This document shows positions 18,199-26,213 of a stretch of DNA of 64,000 nucleotides, piece after piece. Positions within the stretch are counted from its first letter, which is position 1, and each line of letters opens with the position of its first letter. Under the pieces are notes generated by a model, which had not been told where the DNA came from, made no database searches, and saw only the letters and a list, made by a program, of their open reading frames with translations. Source of the DNA: Desulfatitalea alkaliphila (lineage in GTDB: Bacteria; Desulfobacterota; Desulfobacteria; Desulfobacterales; Desulfosarcinaceae); assembly GCF_022968795.1 (NCBI RefSeq), contig NZ_JALJRB010000002.1:308858-372857 (forward strand), written 5' to 3'. Position numbers and translations under genes: made by a program.

Positions 18199-18230
18199 GA
18201 AATGGGGGAGCCGCAAGGCTTCCCCGTTTC
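18199..18230 (+). promoter_or_regulatory. Hairpin between the small membrane protein and the methyltransferase genes
   Basis: GAAATGGGGGAGCC-GCAA-GGCTTCCCCGTTTC forms a GNRA-like capped stem with one mismatch. There is no U-tract, so it is more likely an mRNA processing or stability element than a terminator. Confidence 0.4.
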
Positions 18231-18267
18231 CGCAGGAACACGCATCTCACATTTCAAGGAGGAATCG

Positions 18268-19284
18268 ATGAATCTGAAACAACGCTTTATGAACCGTTTG
18301 GAAGGCAAAGATTCGGATATTGTCCCGGTCGGCTGTACCACTACTTACGGTGTCGTCGACATCATGAAAAAGGTGGGCCATGAGAGACCCCTGGCGGACA
18401 CCGATCCGGTGGCCATGGCGGGCCTGGCGCTCGGGTACGTGGAGGCCGGCTTCGAATGGTGCAAGGCGATGGGCTGGGACATCACGGCCGTCAGCGAAGT
18501 GATGGGCTGCACCATCGGGGAACCCAAGATCGATATTCAGAAGTTCATCAAGGAGCACCCCTATGCCGAAAGCCTTGACGGCCTGGCTTATCCCGACAAT
18601 CTTTTCGAAAAAGGTCGATTTCCGGCCTACAAGGAGCAGTTCAAGATTCTTAAGGAAAAGCTTGGAGATGAAGTGGCCATTTTCGGCGAAACGGAAGGCG
18701 CCTGGACCGCCGCCTGTAATCTGGTGGGCACCGAAAAGTTCATGAAATGGACATTCAAGGAAAAGGAAAAAGTCCAGCAAGTGTTGGATGTCACCACTGA
18801 AGTGGTTATTGATGTCATCAACTGGGCTTTCGATCAAGGCGCCGATTACTACGTGGTTGCGGAGCCCTCCTCCGGCCCGGCGTTGATGAGCCCAAGAACT
18901 TGGAAGCAGTTTGTGCTGCCGATGATGACCAAGGTGGCACAAAGGTCCAAAGGCCCTGTAGTGCTGCACGTTTGCGCCAACACCGATTCGATCATCGAGT
19001 TTATGTGTGACACGGGTGTGGCCGGCATCAGCATCGAGGAGAAGGCCGACATGAAGGCGGCGGTTGAAATCGCACGCCCGAAGGGTGTCAAAGTGTTCGG
19101 CAATGTGGCCACGGCCACGACCATGTTCATGGGCACACCTGAAGAGTGCTACAAGGAATCCATCGCGGCCCTTGAGAACGGCTGCGATTTTCTAACGCCG
19201 GGCTGCGGCATCGCGCCCGGCTCGCCCCTTGTCAACGTACAGCAATTGCGCAAGGCACGCGACGACTACTTCAAGGTCGGCTGA
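18268..19284 (+). CDS. UroD-fold corrinoid methyltransferase (MtaA/MtbA/CmuA-like)
   Basis: The 338-residue protein belongs to the uroporphyrinogen-decarboxylase-like methyltransferases that move methyl groups between a corrinoid protein and a thiol or substrate. It carries the expected zinc ligands: H234 and C236 in VVLHVCANTD and C313 in TPGCGIAPGSP. The start at 18268 has AAGGAGG upstream; the open frame from 18202 is leader. It lies between the permease and the ureohydrolase genes, away from the corrinoid protein gene at 35473, so it may serve a separate half reaction. Substrate unknown. Confidence 0.85.
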   Translation: MNLKQRFMNRLEGKDSDIVPVGCTTTYGVVDIMKKVGHERPLADTDPVAMAGLALGYVEAGFEWCKAMGWDITAVSEVMGCTIGEPKIDIQKFIKEHPYAESLDGLAYPDNLFEKGRFPAYKEQFKILKEKLGDEVAIFGETEGAWTAACNLVGTEKFMKWTFKEKEKVQQVLDVTTEVVIDVINWAFDQGADYYVVAEPSSGPALMSPRTWKQFVLPMMTKVAQRSKGPVVLHVCANTDSIIEFMCDTGVAGISIEEKADMKAAVEIARPKGVKVFGNVATATTMFMGTPEECYKESIAALENGCDFLTPGCGIAPGSPLVNVQQLRKARDDYFKVG

Positions 19285-19560
19285 GCCGCCGATAATTCGA
19301 CGGACGCACACAGGGTCAGTCCAATAATGGCGATGCCGTCCTGAAACAACGATAGTCGACACCACCGTATGCCTGATTCAAGGGTGCTCATCTTTTGTTC
19401 GATACACGGCGTTGTTCACAGCCAAGATGACACCCTTTCAGGCATATTTAACCAAACAAAACATCAGATGTTTCAATATTTATAATATATCATTGACACA
19501 ATGCCCGCTTTGTGCGATTTTCTTGCCTGAGCACCTCGGACAGATTGAACCGCGGGCAGA
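19285..19560. promoter_or_regulatory. Intergenic promoter region before the ureohydrolase gene
   Basis: A consensus -10 box TATAAT lies at 19481-19486 and a TTGACA at 19493-19498, so transcription probably starts here. A perfect palindrome at 19459-19473 covers the expected -35 position of the first box, as expected for a repressor site. No further gene seen. Confidence 0.5.
19459..19473. promoter_or_regulatory. Candidate operator palindrome AAACATC-A-GATGTTT
   Basis: A perfect 7-bp-arm palindrome with central A, 8 bases upstream of a TATAAT box. It shares the ATCAGAT core with the palindrome at 12195-12205 beside the FCD/GntR regulator gene. Confidence 0.45.
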
Positions 19561-20688
19561 TTGAAACAAGGGGAAAGGTTCATCCAGGAAGTGGTCAGGT
19601 CCACCTTTAATAAAGTCGTCTTCTTGGGGTGTCCGTTGGACTGTGACGAAAAGCACGAAGCCATCCAGGAGAAAATCGGCTACGGCGCGTCAGGCCCAAC
19701 GGTGGACGACCCGTTGAAGCCCATCGTGGGGATGCTGGCGGAATCGGTCGCCAATGATCATTGGCGGGTGGACGGATCCCTTGCCGTACCGGGATGGTTG
19801 CGGCCGATTGTTCCGCAGGAAGACAAAGCACATGTTACGGTCGAGAATTATGTCAATTTCATCGATCGCAACGGCTGCCTTGATTTCGCGCAGGCGATTC
19901 AACAGAAGGTTGCGGAAAGTGTGTTGCCCGATTTTCCGTGCCTGATCGCAGTGGACCATTCCCTCAGCGGCGGCGCTTACAGAGCGCTGGCGGAACACCA
20001 TGGTCGCGAAAACATCTCCTTCCTTGTGATCGACAGTCACACCGATGCCGTTCCCATGTCAAGGCTGGCCGATGCGATTCTATACGATGCGCAAACCAAC
20101 CGCGATTCGGTGTTTGATGCTAACGATCCCTATTTGCATAATCGTACCGAAAGCTACAATGCCGGCTCTTTCATCCAGGGTCTGCTGGAGGATGGGGTAC
20201 TTGACCCACGCGATTTATACATTATCGGAATAAGCGATTTTCCCGCAAAAAAGGCATTTCGCATCAAGGACAAACGCATAGCGGACTATGTGGCGGTTTA
20301 CCATTCATTGCAAAGCAGGGGTGCCACCCTCATCACCCGGCAGGAATGCCAGATGCAGCCAACCAAAGTCAAAAACCTTCTGAAACGCATTCGCACGCCC
20401 TATGCCTATTTGTCCATCGATATGGACATCGGCGCGCGCAATGCCGTTGAAGGGGTACGCTTCAAGAATTGGCGCGGTCTCGGAGAGAAGCAGCTGTTTC
20501 GCCTGGCCGCCACCATCGGCGAATGCGGCGGCAGGGATCTGGAGTTGGTGGGAATGGATATCACCGAAATCAATCCGCGTACCGCCGGTCTACCGATCGA
20601 TGGCAACCAAGCGGATCCGACCTATCGGATCGCGCAGGATCTGATTCATCAATTTGCTTTTCAGCAGGTGGTTCATTCCAGTGAATGA
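19561..20688 (+). CDS. Ureohydrolase (arginase/agmatinase) superfamily protein
   Basis: The 375-residue product has the binuclear-metal signatures of the arginase fold: a VDHSLSGG segment (in place of GGDHS), IDSHTDAVP (the D-x-H-x-D motif) and SIDMDIGA (S-x-D-x-D, lacking the usual terminal DP), with a Glu in MDITEINP. Family members hydrolyse guanidino or formimidoyl groups to urea or formamide plus amine. It is longer than typical arginases (~300) with an extended N terminus. The frame opens at TTG 19561; a downstream GTG is also possible. It is followed 63 bases later by an aldehyde dehydrogenase, so a guanidino- or amidine-type intermediate is plausible. Confidence 0.75.
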   Translation: MKQGERFIQEVVRSTFNKVVFLGCPLDCDEKHEAIQEKIGYGASGPTVDDPLKPIVGMLAESVANDHWRVDGSLAVPGWLRPIVPQEDKAHVTVENYVNFIDRNGCLDFAQAIQQKVAESVLPDFPCLIAVDHSLSGGAYRALAEHHGRENISFLVIDSHTDAVPMSRLADAILYDAQTNRDSVFDANDPYLHNRTESYNAGSFIQGLLEDGVLDPRDLYIIGISDFPAKKAFRIKDKRIADYVAVYHSLQSRGATLITRQECQMQPTKVKNLLKRIRTPYAYLSIDMDIGARNAVEGVRFKNWRGLGEKQLFRLAATIGECGGRDLELVGMDITEINPRTAGLPIDGNQADPTYRIAQDLIHQFAFQQVVHSSE

Positions 20689-20751
20689 TCTCGCCTTGGT
20701 TTTCAACCTGTTTATAAACAGCAAACGCACTATCAGAAGGGAGCATGCAAC

Positions 20752-22344
20752 ATGTCCGAACAAGTCGCCAACCGATATTTCAGTGTAGCGCCGTCCGCGG
20801 AAGCAGAAGGCGCGCCCAGGAAGCTCAAATTCCACGCGAATGGGAAATGGCAAGAGTCCAAAACGACCAAATACATGGATTGTTACAATCCTTCCACCGG
20901 CGAGGTCATCGCCCGCGCGCCCCAGTGCCTGGCTGAAGAAGTGGAAATCGCTATTCAGTCGGCCAAGGAGGCTTTCCCCAAATGGGCGAATACACCCGTC
21001 AGCAAAAGGGTCCAGGTCTTGTACCGGATGAAACACCTGCTGGACATCCATCTCGAAGAGCTCTCCCATCTGCTGGCCTTTGAAATGGGAAAAAAGTACA
21101 TGGAGGCCATGGGCGACATTCTCAAGGTTACCGAAGTGGTGGAATTTGCCTGCGGCGCGCCCCATCTGATGAAGGGCGAGTCCCTGATGAATGTCAGCAC
21201 GGGTTATGACACGGTTTTGTACCATCAGCCCATCGGCGTCTTCGCCGGCATCGCCCCCTGGAATTTCCCCGCCATGATTCCCCATGGCTGGATGACCCCC
21301 ATTTGCATCGCCACGGGGAACTGCATGGTTTTGAAAGCGGCCAGTTTCGTACCGCAATCCTCCATGCGCATGATGGAACTCTGGCAGGAAGCCGGTATTC
21401 CCGACGGCGTGATCAATGTGGTCACCGCCGGTCGCAATGAGGCGGAAATTCTTTTGCGTCATCCGGACATCAGGGGCATTTCCTTTGTCGGTTCAACCAA
21501 GGTGGGCAAACACATTTACGAGACGGCCGCGGCCAACGGCAAGCGTGTCCAAGCCTTGACCGAGGCCAAGAACCACGCCCTGGTGCTGCGTGACTGCAAG
21601 CTTGAGCGAACGGCCCGAGGCATCATCAATGCCTTCACCGGCTGTGCCGGACAGCGGTGTATGGCTTTGCCGGTGGTGGTGGCAGAGGAAGCCATTGCCG
21701 ATCAATTGATGGCTTACCTCAAAGAATTCGTCAGCGAAATGAAGCTGGGTAAAGCCTATGAGAAAACCACCGATATGGGACCGGTGGTGAACGAAGGACA
21801 CATGCAGTTTGTGCTCGACTGGATCCGCACCGGGGTTGAAGAAGGCGCCGAGCTGGCCGTGGACGGACGCAACCCCCAGGTGCCGCCTGGTTGTGAGAAC
21901 GGTTACTTTATCGGGCCAACCATTTTCGATCATGTCACCGAGGAAATGTCCGTCGGCCGCGAGGAGGTCTTCGGCCCCGTTCTGTGCGTCAAACGGGTCA
22001 AGAACTTCGAGGAAGGCATCACCTTGATGAACAACAGCCGATTTGCCAACGGTTCGGTTATTTACACCCAAAACGGCCACTACGCGCGTGAATTCTCCAA
22101 AAGAACGGATGCGGGCATGGTGGGCATCAATGTGGGTATCCCCGTTCCACTGGGAATTTTCGGTTTTACCGGCCACAAACAATCCTTCTTCGGCGATCTT
22201 CATGTAATGGGTAAAGACGGCTTTGCCTTCTTCACCGAATCGAAGAACGTGACCGCCACCTGGTTCTCCGAGGAAATCGAGCACACCGGCAAGGTGGACA
22301 CCTGGGATGGCACCATTACTTCCATGCCCACCGAAAAGCACTAA
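20752..22344 (+). CDS. Aldehyde dehydrogenase superfamily protein, MmsA-like
   Basis: The 530-residue enzyme shows the full ALDH layout: AGIAPWNFPAMIP, the NAD-binding ISFVGSTKVG segment, LTEAKNHALV and the catalytic Cys in TGCAGQRCMAL, followed by EEVFGPVLCV. The catalytic-Cys context is that of methylmalonate-semialdehyde dehydrogenase (MmsA), a CoA-acylating branch, although plain oxidation of another aldehyde is possible. ATG 20752 has a GGGAG 8 bases upstream. About 30 extra N-terminal residues precede the core. It ends 8 bases before a strong terminator (22353-22393), closing the unit that begins near 19490. Confidence 0.88.
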   Translation: MSEQVANRYFSVAPSAEAEGAPRKLKFHANGKWQESKTTKYMDCYNPSTGEVIARAPQCLAEEVEIAIQSAKEAFPKWANTPVSKRVQVLYRMKHLLDIHLEELSHLLAFEMGKKYMEAMGDILKVTEVVEFACGAPHLMKGESLMNVSTGYDTVLYHQPIGVFAGIAPWNFPAMIPHGWMTPICIATGNCMVLKAASFVPQSSMRMMELWQEAGIPDGVINVVTAGRNEAEILLRHPDIRGISFVGSTKVGKHIYETAAANGKRVQALTEAKNHALVLRDCKLERTARGIINAFTGCAGQRCMALPVVVAEEAIADQLMAYLKEFVSEMKLGKAYEKTTDMGPVVNEGHMQFVLDWIRTGVEEGAELAVDGRNPQVPPGCENGYFIGPTIFDHVTEEMSVGREEVFGPVLCVKRVKNFEEGITLMNNSRFANGSVIYTQNGHYAREFSKRTDAGMVGINVGIPVPLGIFGFTGHKQSFFGDLHVMGKDGFAFFTESKNVTATWFSEEIEHTGKVDTWDGTITSMPTEKH

Positions 22345-22352
22345 GTCCCGAT

Positions 22353-22393
22353 CCGGACATGCCGCATGGCAAGAATGCGGCATGTCCGGTTTT
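22353..22393 (+). terminator. Rho-independent terminator after the aldehyde dehydrogenase gene
   Basis: A perfect 15-bp stem (CCGGACATGCCGCAT / ATGCGGCATGTCCGG) with a 7-base loop is followed by TTTTAATTT. This is the clearest intrinsic terminator in the window. Confidence 0.92.
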
Positions 22394-22432
22394 AATTTCT
22401 ATTGACACTCGGTCTATGATATATAGGTGCAT

Positions 22433-24034
22433 ATGTCTTTGCCGATGACAAACCCGAATGATGCGACGCTGGCGCGAACCGGAGATTCTCCGGTGATCAA
22501 AGAGATCGTCAGGGATATACTCAGCCTGGGCGTGCGCGTACCTGCCTCGGTCACCGGCCGGAAAAGCGGCGCCGGTCCGGCTGAAGGACGTGCCTTGATC
22601 ATCGGGGGCATTGCCGTGAATGCACCCATCAGTAGTAGTTATGCCGCACTTTCACCCTATAGCCTGCGGGATGACGGCGACAACTATGTCCTTTGCCGGG
22701 AAGACCAGCCGCTGCTGCCGGTGGACATCGTACCCGAGCCCCGCTTCTATCTCCACCGGAACCGGGAGGGTATCGCCTATCGCAAGATCGCCCTCCTGCA
22801 TGGGCGCGATTGCCTTGCGACCACCGTTTTGCAAAGTTGCCGCCATTGGCGCAAGGGTGAGCAATGCGCCTTTTGCGGTACGGAACTGTCTTTAAAAGCC
22901 GGCACGACATTAGTGCGCAAGACACCGTCACAATTGGCCGAAGCGGCTGCCTGTGCGCAGCGGCTGGATCGGGTGGCACACGTGGTGCTCACCTCGGGTG
23001 CCGGAGATCCGCCGGGCAGTGAAATTTCCTATCTGGCCGAATGCGCGCAGGCCGTTAAACAAGCAACGGGATTGCCCGTACACGCACAGTTCGCCCCGCC
23101 CGACAACCTCGCGGCGATGGAAGCCTTGTATGACGCCGGCGTGGACACCGTGGGCATTCATATTGAAAGCTTCGATACGGGCACCTTGGAACGTTTCGCA
23201 CCGGCCAAAGCGCGTATCGGATTGTCTCGTTACCGGAAAGCCTGGGAAAAGGCGGTGGCGCTGTTCGGCCCCAATCAGGTCAGCAGTTTCCTGATCGTCG
23301 GATTGGGAGAACCTTTGCAAAGCCTGATGCACGGCAGCGAGCTGCTGGCCGACATGGGCGTTTATCCTTTCATTGTGCCACTGCGACCCATCAGCGGCAC
23401 CCGGTGCATCATTCCTCGCCCGCCGGGCGCCGGCGTCATGCAACCCATCTATGAGGGCGTGGCCGACATTTTGGCAAAAAGAGGCTTGAGCGCCGCCGGA
23501 TGCAAGGCCGGCTGCGTGCGTTGCGGCGCATGCAGCGCCCTGGCGGCTTACGAAAGACCACCTGATGACCTGATTTATCATCGGGCACGCACCCCCCGGG
23601 AACTTGAACACGTATTCACCATCCGGCACGCCGTTTTTGTGACCGAACAAGGAATGTTCACCGATACCGACAGGGACGTCCACGATGAGAAGAGCATTTA
23701 CATTGTCGCCAAAGCCGGTGACCGCGTCGTCGGCACGGTCCGGGTGTTTCCGCAAGGCACCGACAACCATTGGGTCGGCGGACGCTTGGCCGTCAGCAAA
23801 GGGTATCGTCACGGCAATGTTGGCGCAGCCCTGGTCAAGGAAGCGGTGGCGCAGGTCAAGCGTCAAGGATGTGTCCGCTTTACGGCCTGTATTCAAGAAC
23901 AGAATGTACGATTTTTCGAAAAAATCGGCTGGACGACCATCGGTAAACCAAAGCTTCACATGGGCAAACCACACCAATTGATGAAGGCCGACTTGAATTC
24001 GCAACGCAAAAGCGAGGCTCTGCAAATCCAATGA
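22433..24034 (+). CDS. Radical SAM (MSMEG_0568-like) fused to a GNAT acetyltransferase (MSMEG_0567-like)
   Basis: The first ~380 residues are a radical SAM protein with an unusual cluster motif, C-x8-C-x2-C (CRHWRKGEQCAFC), and a second Cys group near the domain end (CKAGCVRCGAC) that could hold an auxiliary cluster. Residues ~385-520 are a GNAT acetyltransferase (VFVTEQGMF, GTVRVFP, HGNVGAALVKEAVAQ). From memory these domains match the radical SAM and GNAT components of the Nit1C nitrilase cluster, usually separate genes. The start is ATG 22433 (weak AGG) or GTG 22427. Its stop overlaps the next start (ATGA, 24031). Function unknown even in the described clusters. Confidence 0.8.
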   Translation: MSLPMTNPNDATLARTGDSPVIKEIVRDILSLGVRVPASVTGRKSGAGPAEGRALIIGGIAVNAPISSSYAALSPYSLRDDGDNYVLCREDQPLLPVDIVPEPRFYLHRNREGIAYRKIALLHGRDCLATTVLQSCRHWRKGEQCAFCGTELSLKAGTTLVRKTPSQLAEAAACAQRLDRVAHVVLTSGAGDPPGSEISYLAECAQAVKQATGLPVHAQFAPPDNLAAMEALYDAGVDTVGIHIESFDTGTLERFAPAKARIGLSRYRKAWEKAVALFGPNQVSSFLIVGLGEPLQSLMHGSELLADMGVYPFIVPLRPISGTRCIIPRPPGAGVMQPIYEGVADILAKRGLSAAGCKAGCVRCGACSALAAYERPPDDLIYHRARTPRELEHVFTIRHAVFVTEQGMFTDTDRDVHDEKSIYIVAKAGDRVVGTVRVFPQGTDNHWVGGRLAVSKGYRHGNVGAALVKEAVAQVKRQGCVRFTACIQEQNVRFFEKIGWTTIGKPKLHMGKPHQLMKADLNSQRKSEALQIQ

Positions 24035-25047
24035 CCACACAACATTCCGTGGATCCTCCTGAAACCATTCTGCGGGAAATCGTACAAAAAGTGAGCTGCT
24101 ATGACGGTCTGAGGCGCAAACAGCCAATCCGGGATGTATACAACATTTTGCGCCGCACGCATCAGTTTGGGTGCCAACTGCCGAACTACGGCGATGATGC
24201 CGCGATCATTCCCTGGAATGAGGGTTATCTGCTGCTGGCCGCCGATGGTATGATGACCCAATTGCTGGCGAACGAACCTTACGCAGCAGGAAAAGCGGCT
24301 GTCATGGTGACGGTCAACGATATCTATGCCATGGGCGGCCGACCTATCGGGCTGGTCAATGTACTTTCCAGCGGCGATGCCCAGCAGCGCGCCATGATTG
24401 TCGCCGGCATCGCCAAAGGCTGTGAGAAGCTCCAAGTGCCGATGCTCGGCGGTCACACCCACCCTGAGGCACCCTTGGACCTGCCTGCGTTGAGCGTCGC
24501 GATACTCGGCCATGCCAAAAAATTGATGCGCAGCCATCTGGCCGCCGTCGGTGATCATATCTTGTTGGCCGTTGATTTGCAGGGCCGCCCGGGATGCCGG
24601 TCGGTTAAAAGCTGGGATGCCAATTCGGGCAAACAGCCGAAGCAGCTTCAAGAACGCCTCGAGGTGATGGTGGCAGTGGCCGAGCACGAATGGTCGGTGG
24701 CAGCCAAAGATGTCAGCAATGCCGGCATTCTCGGTACGGCGGCCATCATGGTTGAGAATTCCGGCCACGGGGCGATTATCGACCTCGATGCCTTGCCCCG
24801 CCCCGAGGGCATGCGCATCCTCGACTGGGTTTTGTGTTTTCAAAGTTATGGTTTTGTCCTGTCTGTTCCTCCCGCCCACACCGCCAAGGTCACATCGCTT
24901 TTTGAAGAGCGCGGTATCAGCGCCGGGGTCATCGGATCTGTCCAAGAAAAGCCTGTGGTGTCCTTGTGCCTATCCGGCCGGCAGGAAGATCTGATCGATT
25001 TCAGGCGTAATCATATTACCGGCATTCGTTTTAAGCCGGGCGATTAA
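24031..25047 (+). CDS. AIR synthase-related protein, sll0787-like
   Basis: The 338-residue protein resembles the PurM/SelD/HypE ATP-binding fold: YGDDAAIIPWNEGYLLLAADGM, AAVMVTVNDIYAMGGRPIGLVNVL and GGHTHPEAP, ending with the C-terminal AIRS domain (VSNAGILGTAAIMVE). It fits the AIR synthase-related family found beside radical SAM and GNAT genes in Nit1C clusters. It overlaps the fusion gene by 4 bases. Members of this fold activate a carbonyl or carboxamide with ATP. It lacks the N-terminal Cys/Sec segment of SelD, so I do not call it selenophosphate synthetase. Confidence 0.82.
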   Translation: MTTQHSVDPPETILREIVQKVSCYDGLRRKQPIRDVYNILRRTHQFGCQLPNYGDDAAIIPWNEGYLLLAADGMMTQLLANEPYAAGKAAVMVTVNDIYAMGGRPIGLVNVLSSGDAQQRAMIVAGIAKGCEKLQVPMLGGHTHPEAPLDLPALSVAILGHAKKLMRSHLAAVGDHILLAVDLQGRPGCRSVKSWDANSGKQPKQLQERLEVMVAVAEHEWSVAAKDVSNAGILGTAAIMVENSGHGAIIDLDALPRPEGMRILDWVLCFQSYGFVLSVPPAHTAKVTSLFEERGISAGVIGSVQEKPVVSLCLSGRQEDLIDFRRNHITGIRFKPGD

Positions 25048-25062
25048 ACCAAGGAGGGCAAC

Positions 25063-25470
25063 ATGGGAATCTTGAAACGCATATTCGGCATATGCGAAAC
25101 CAGGCTACCGCAAAATCCGAACTGCTGGCGTTACGACAACGGCACCGTGAAAATCGAACTGTCCAGCGCAAAGGAGTTGGCGAGCCCAGGCGGCGCCATT
25201 CGTCTCGAGGGTGGCGACTTGCCCACCCGTTTGATGGTTGTACATGGAATGGACGGGGCGTATCATGCATTTGCGAACAAATGCACCCATTTCGGTCGCC
25301 GTTTGGACCCCTTGCCCGGCCAGCCGCAGGTCCAATGCTGTAGCGTCGGCAAGTCCACCTTTGAATACGGCGGCACCCAGGTTGCCGGGCCCGCCAAAGG
25401 CGACCTGACCGTTTACCCCGTCGAAAGCCGAAACGGCGAGATCATAATCACGCTCCAACCATCCGCCTAA
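25063..25470 (+). CDS. Rieske-fold protein with one missing histidine ligand
   Basis: The 135-residue protein follows the Rieske ferredoxin layout. The first ligand pair C74-T-H76 is present (NKCTHFGRRLDPLPG), but the second motif reads QCCSVGKSTF, so the expected C-x2-H has Gly (residue 96) where His should be; an extra Cys (C92/C93) is adjacent. Either the cluster has altered ligands, perhaps Cys, or the protein is a Rieske-fold chaperone. AAGGAGG lies 6 bases upstream. It sits 15 bases after the AIR-like gene and is probably co-transcribed. I recall similar CCSVGKSTF proteins in other anaerobes, but could not check. Confidence 0.75.
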   Translation: MGILKRIFGICETRLPQNPNCWRYDNGTVKIELSSAKELASPGGAIRLEGGDLPTRLMVVHGMDGAYHAFANKCTHFGRRLDPLPGQPQVQCCSVGKSTFEYGGTQVAGPAKGDLTVYPVESRNGEIIITLQPSA

Positions 25471-25687
25471 CCGTTTAAACACCGGATCGGGCCGCCCCGG
25501 CAAAGGCAAAGACCGAAACCGCGGTTGCCGTACCGCAAGCCGGCGGTAGAGGGATAGGACCGCCGTCACCTTTCATCCATGGTTTCGATACGTACCATTG
25601 CGCGTCGGAGAGATACAAATCCACTTGCATCGGATTCTTTGAACCGGTATTAAGCTATAGTTTACAATGCCAGCAAGGGGCGAACGA
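25471..25687. other. Intergenic region before the corrinoid adenosyltransferase gene
   Basis: About 215 bases. I searched it for a cobalamin riboswitch (B12 box) and found none. No clear terminator is visible. Confidence 0.4.
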
Positions 25688-26206
25688 ATGGAAAAGGGAT
25701 ACGTGCATGTGTTCACCGGCAACGGCAAGGGTAAAACCACTGCCGCCATCGGTCTGGCGATCCGGGCGGCAGGCGCCGGCATGCGGGTGTTTTTCGGCCA
25801 GTTTATCAAGCAAGGCGAATACAGCGAAATCAAGGCATTGAAACGCTTTGAGGATCTGATCACCATCGAACAGTTCGGATTGGGCCGTTTTACCAACGAA
25901 AAACCGGAACTGGAGGACATTCAAGCCGCCAGGAAAGGGCTGGATAGAGCGAGGCAGGTGATGGCCTCCGGTCAATACGATATGGTGATCCTCGATGAGG
26001 CCAATGTGGCGGTAAAATTCGGCCTGATCCAGGTGCAGGAACTGTTGGGCCTTATCATCAACAAGCCCGAGCCGCTGGAACTGGTCATCACCGGGCGCTA
26101 CGCTTCACCGAGAATCATCGAGATGGCCGACATGGTCACTGAGTTTCAAGCGAAAAAGCATTATTATGAACGGGGCACCAAGGCCAGGGTGGGTATCGAG
26201 ATGTAA
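25688..26206 (+). CDS. cobO: Cob(I)alamin / corrinoid adenosyltransferase (CobA/BtuR type)
   Basis: The 172-residue product has the CobA-type P-loop (VFTGNGKGKTTAAIGLAIRA), VFFGQFIKQGEYSEIKAL, the YDMVILDEANVA Walker-B region and the ELVITGRYASP closing segment. It transfers adenosyl from ATP to cob(I)alamin or cobyrinate diamide, making the coenzyme form or salvaging corrinoids. The start at 25688 is preceded by AAGGGGCG, whereas ATG 25667 has no such sequence. It converges on the selenoprotein-like thioredoxin gene at 26214-26555, 7 bases away. It fits a corrinoid-dependent neighbourhood. Confidence 0.9.
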   Translation: MEKGYVHVFTGNGKGKTTAAIGLAIRAAGAGMRVFFGQFIKQGEYSEIKALKRFEDLITIEQFGLGRFTNEKPELEDIQAARKGLDRARQVMASGQYDMVILDEANVAVKFGLIQVQELLGLIINKPEPLELVITGRYASPRIIEMADMVTEFQAKKHYYERGTKARVGIEM

Positions 26207-26213
26207 TAAACCA

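Noticed and set aside
24031..25047. Selenophosphate synthetase (SelD)
   Set aside because: Same fold but no N-terminal catalytic Cys/Sec segment; it overlaps the radical SAM gene as AIR-like proteins do in Nit1C-type clusters.
25471..25687. Cobalamin riboswitch upstream of the adenosyltransferase gene
   Set aside because: No B12-box or core match could be found.
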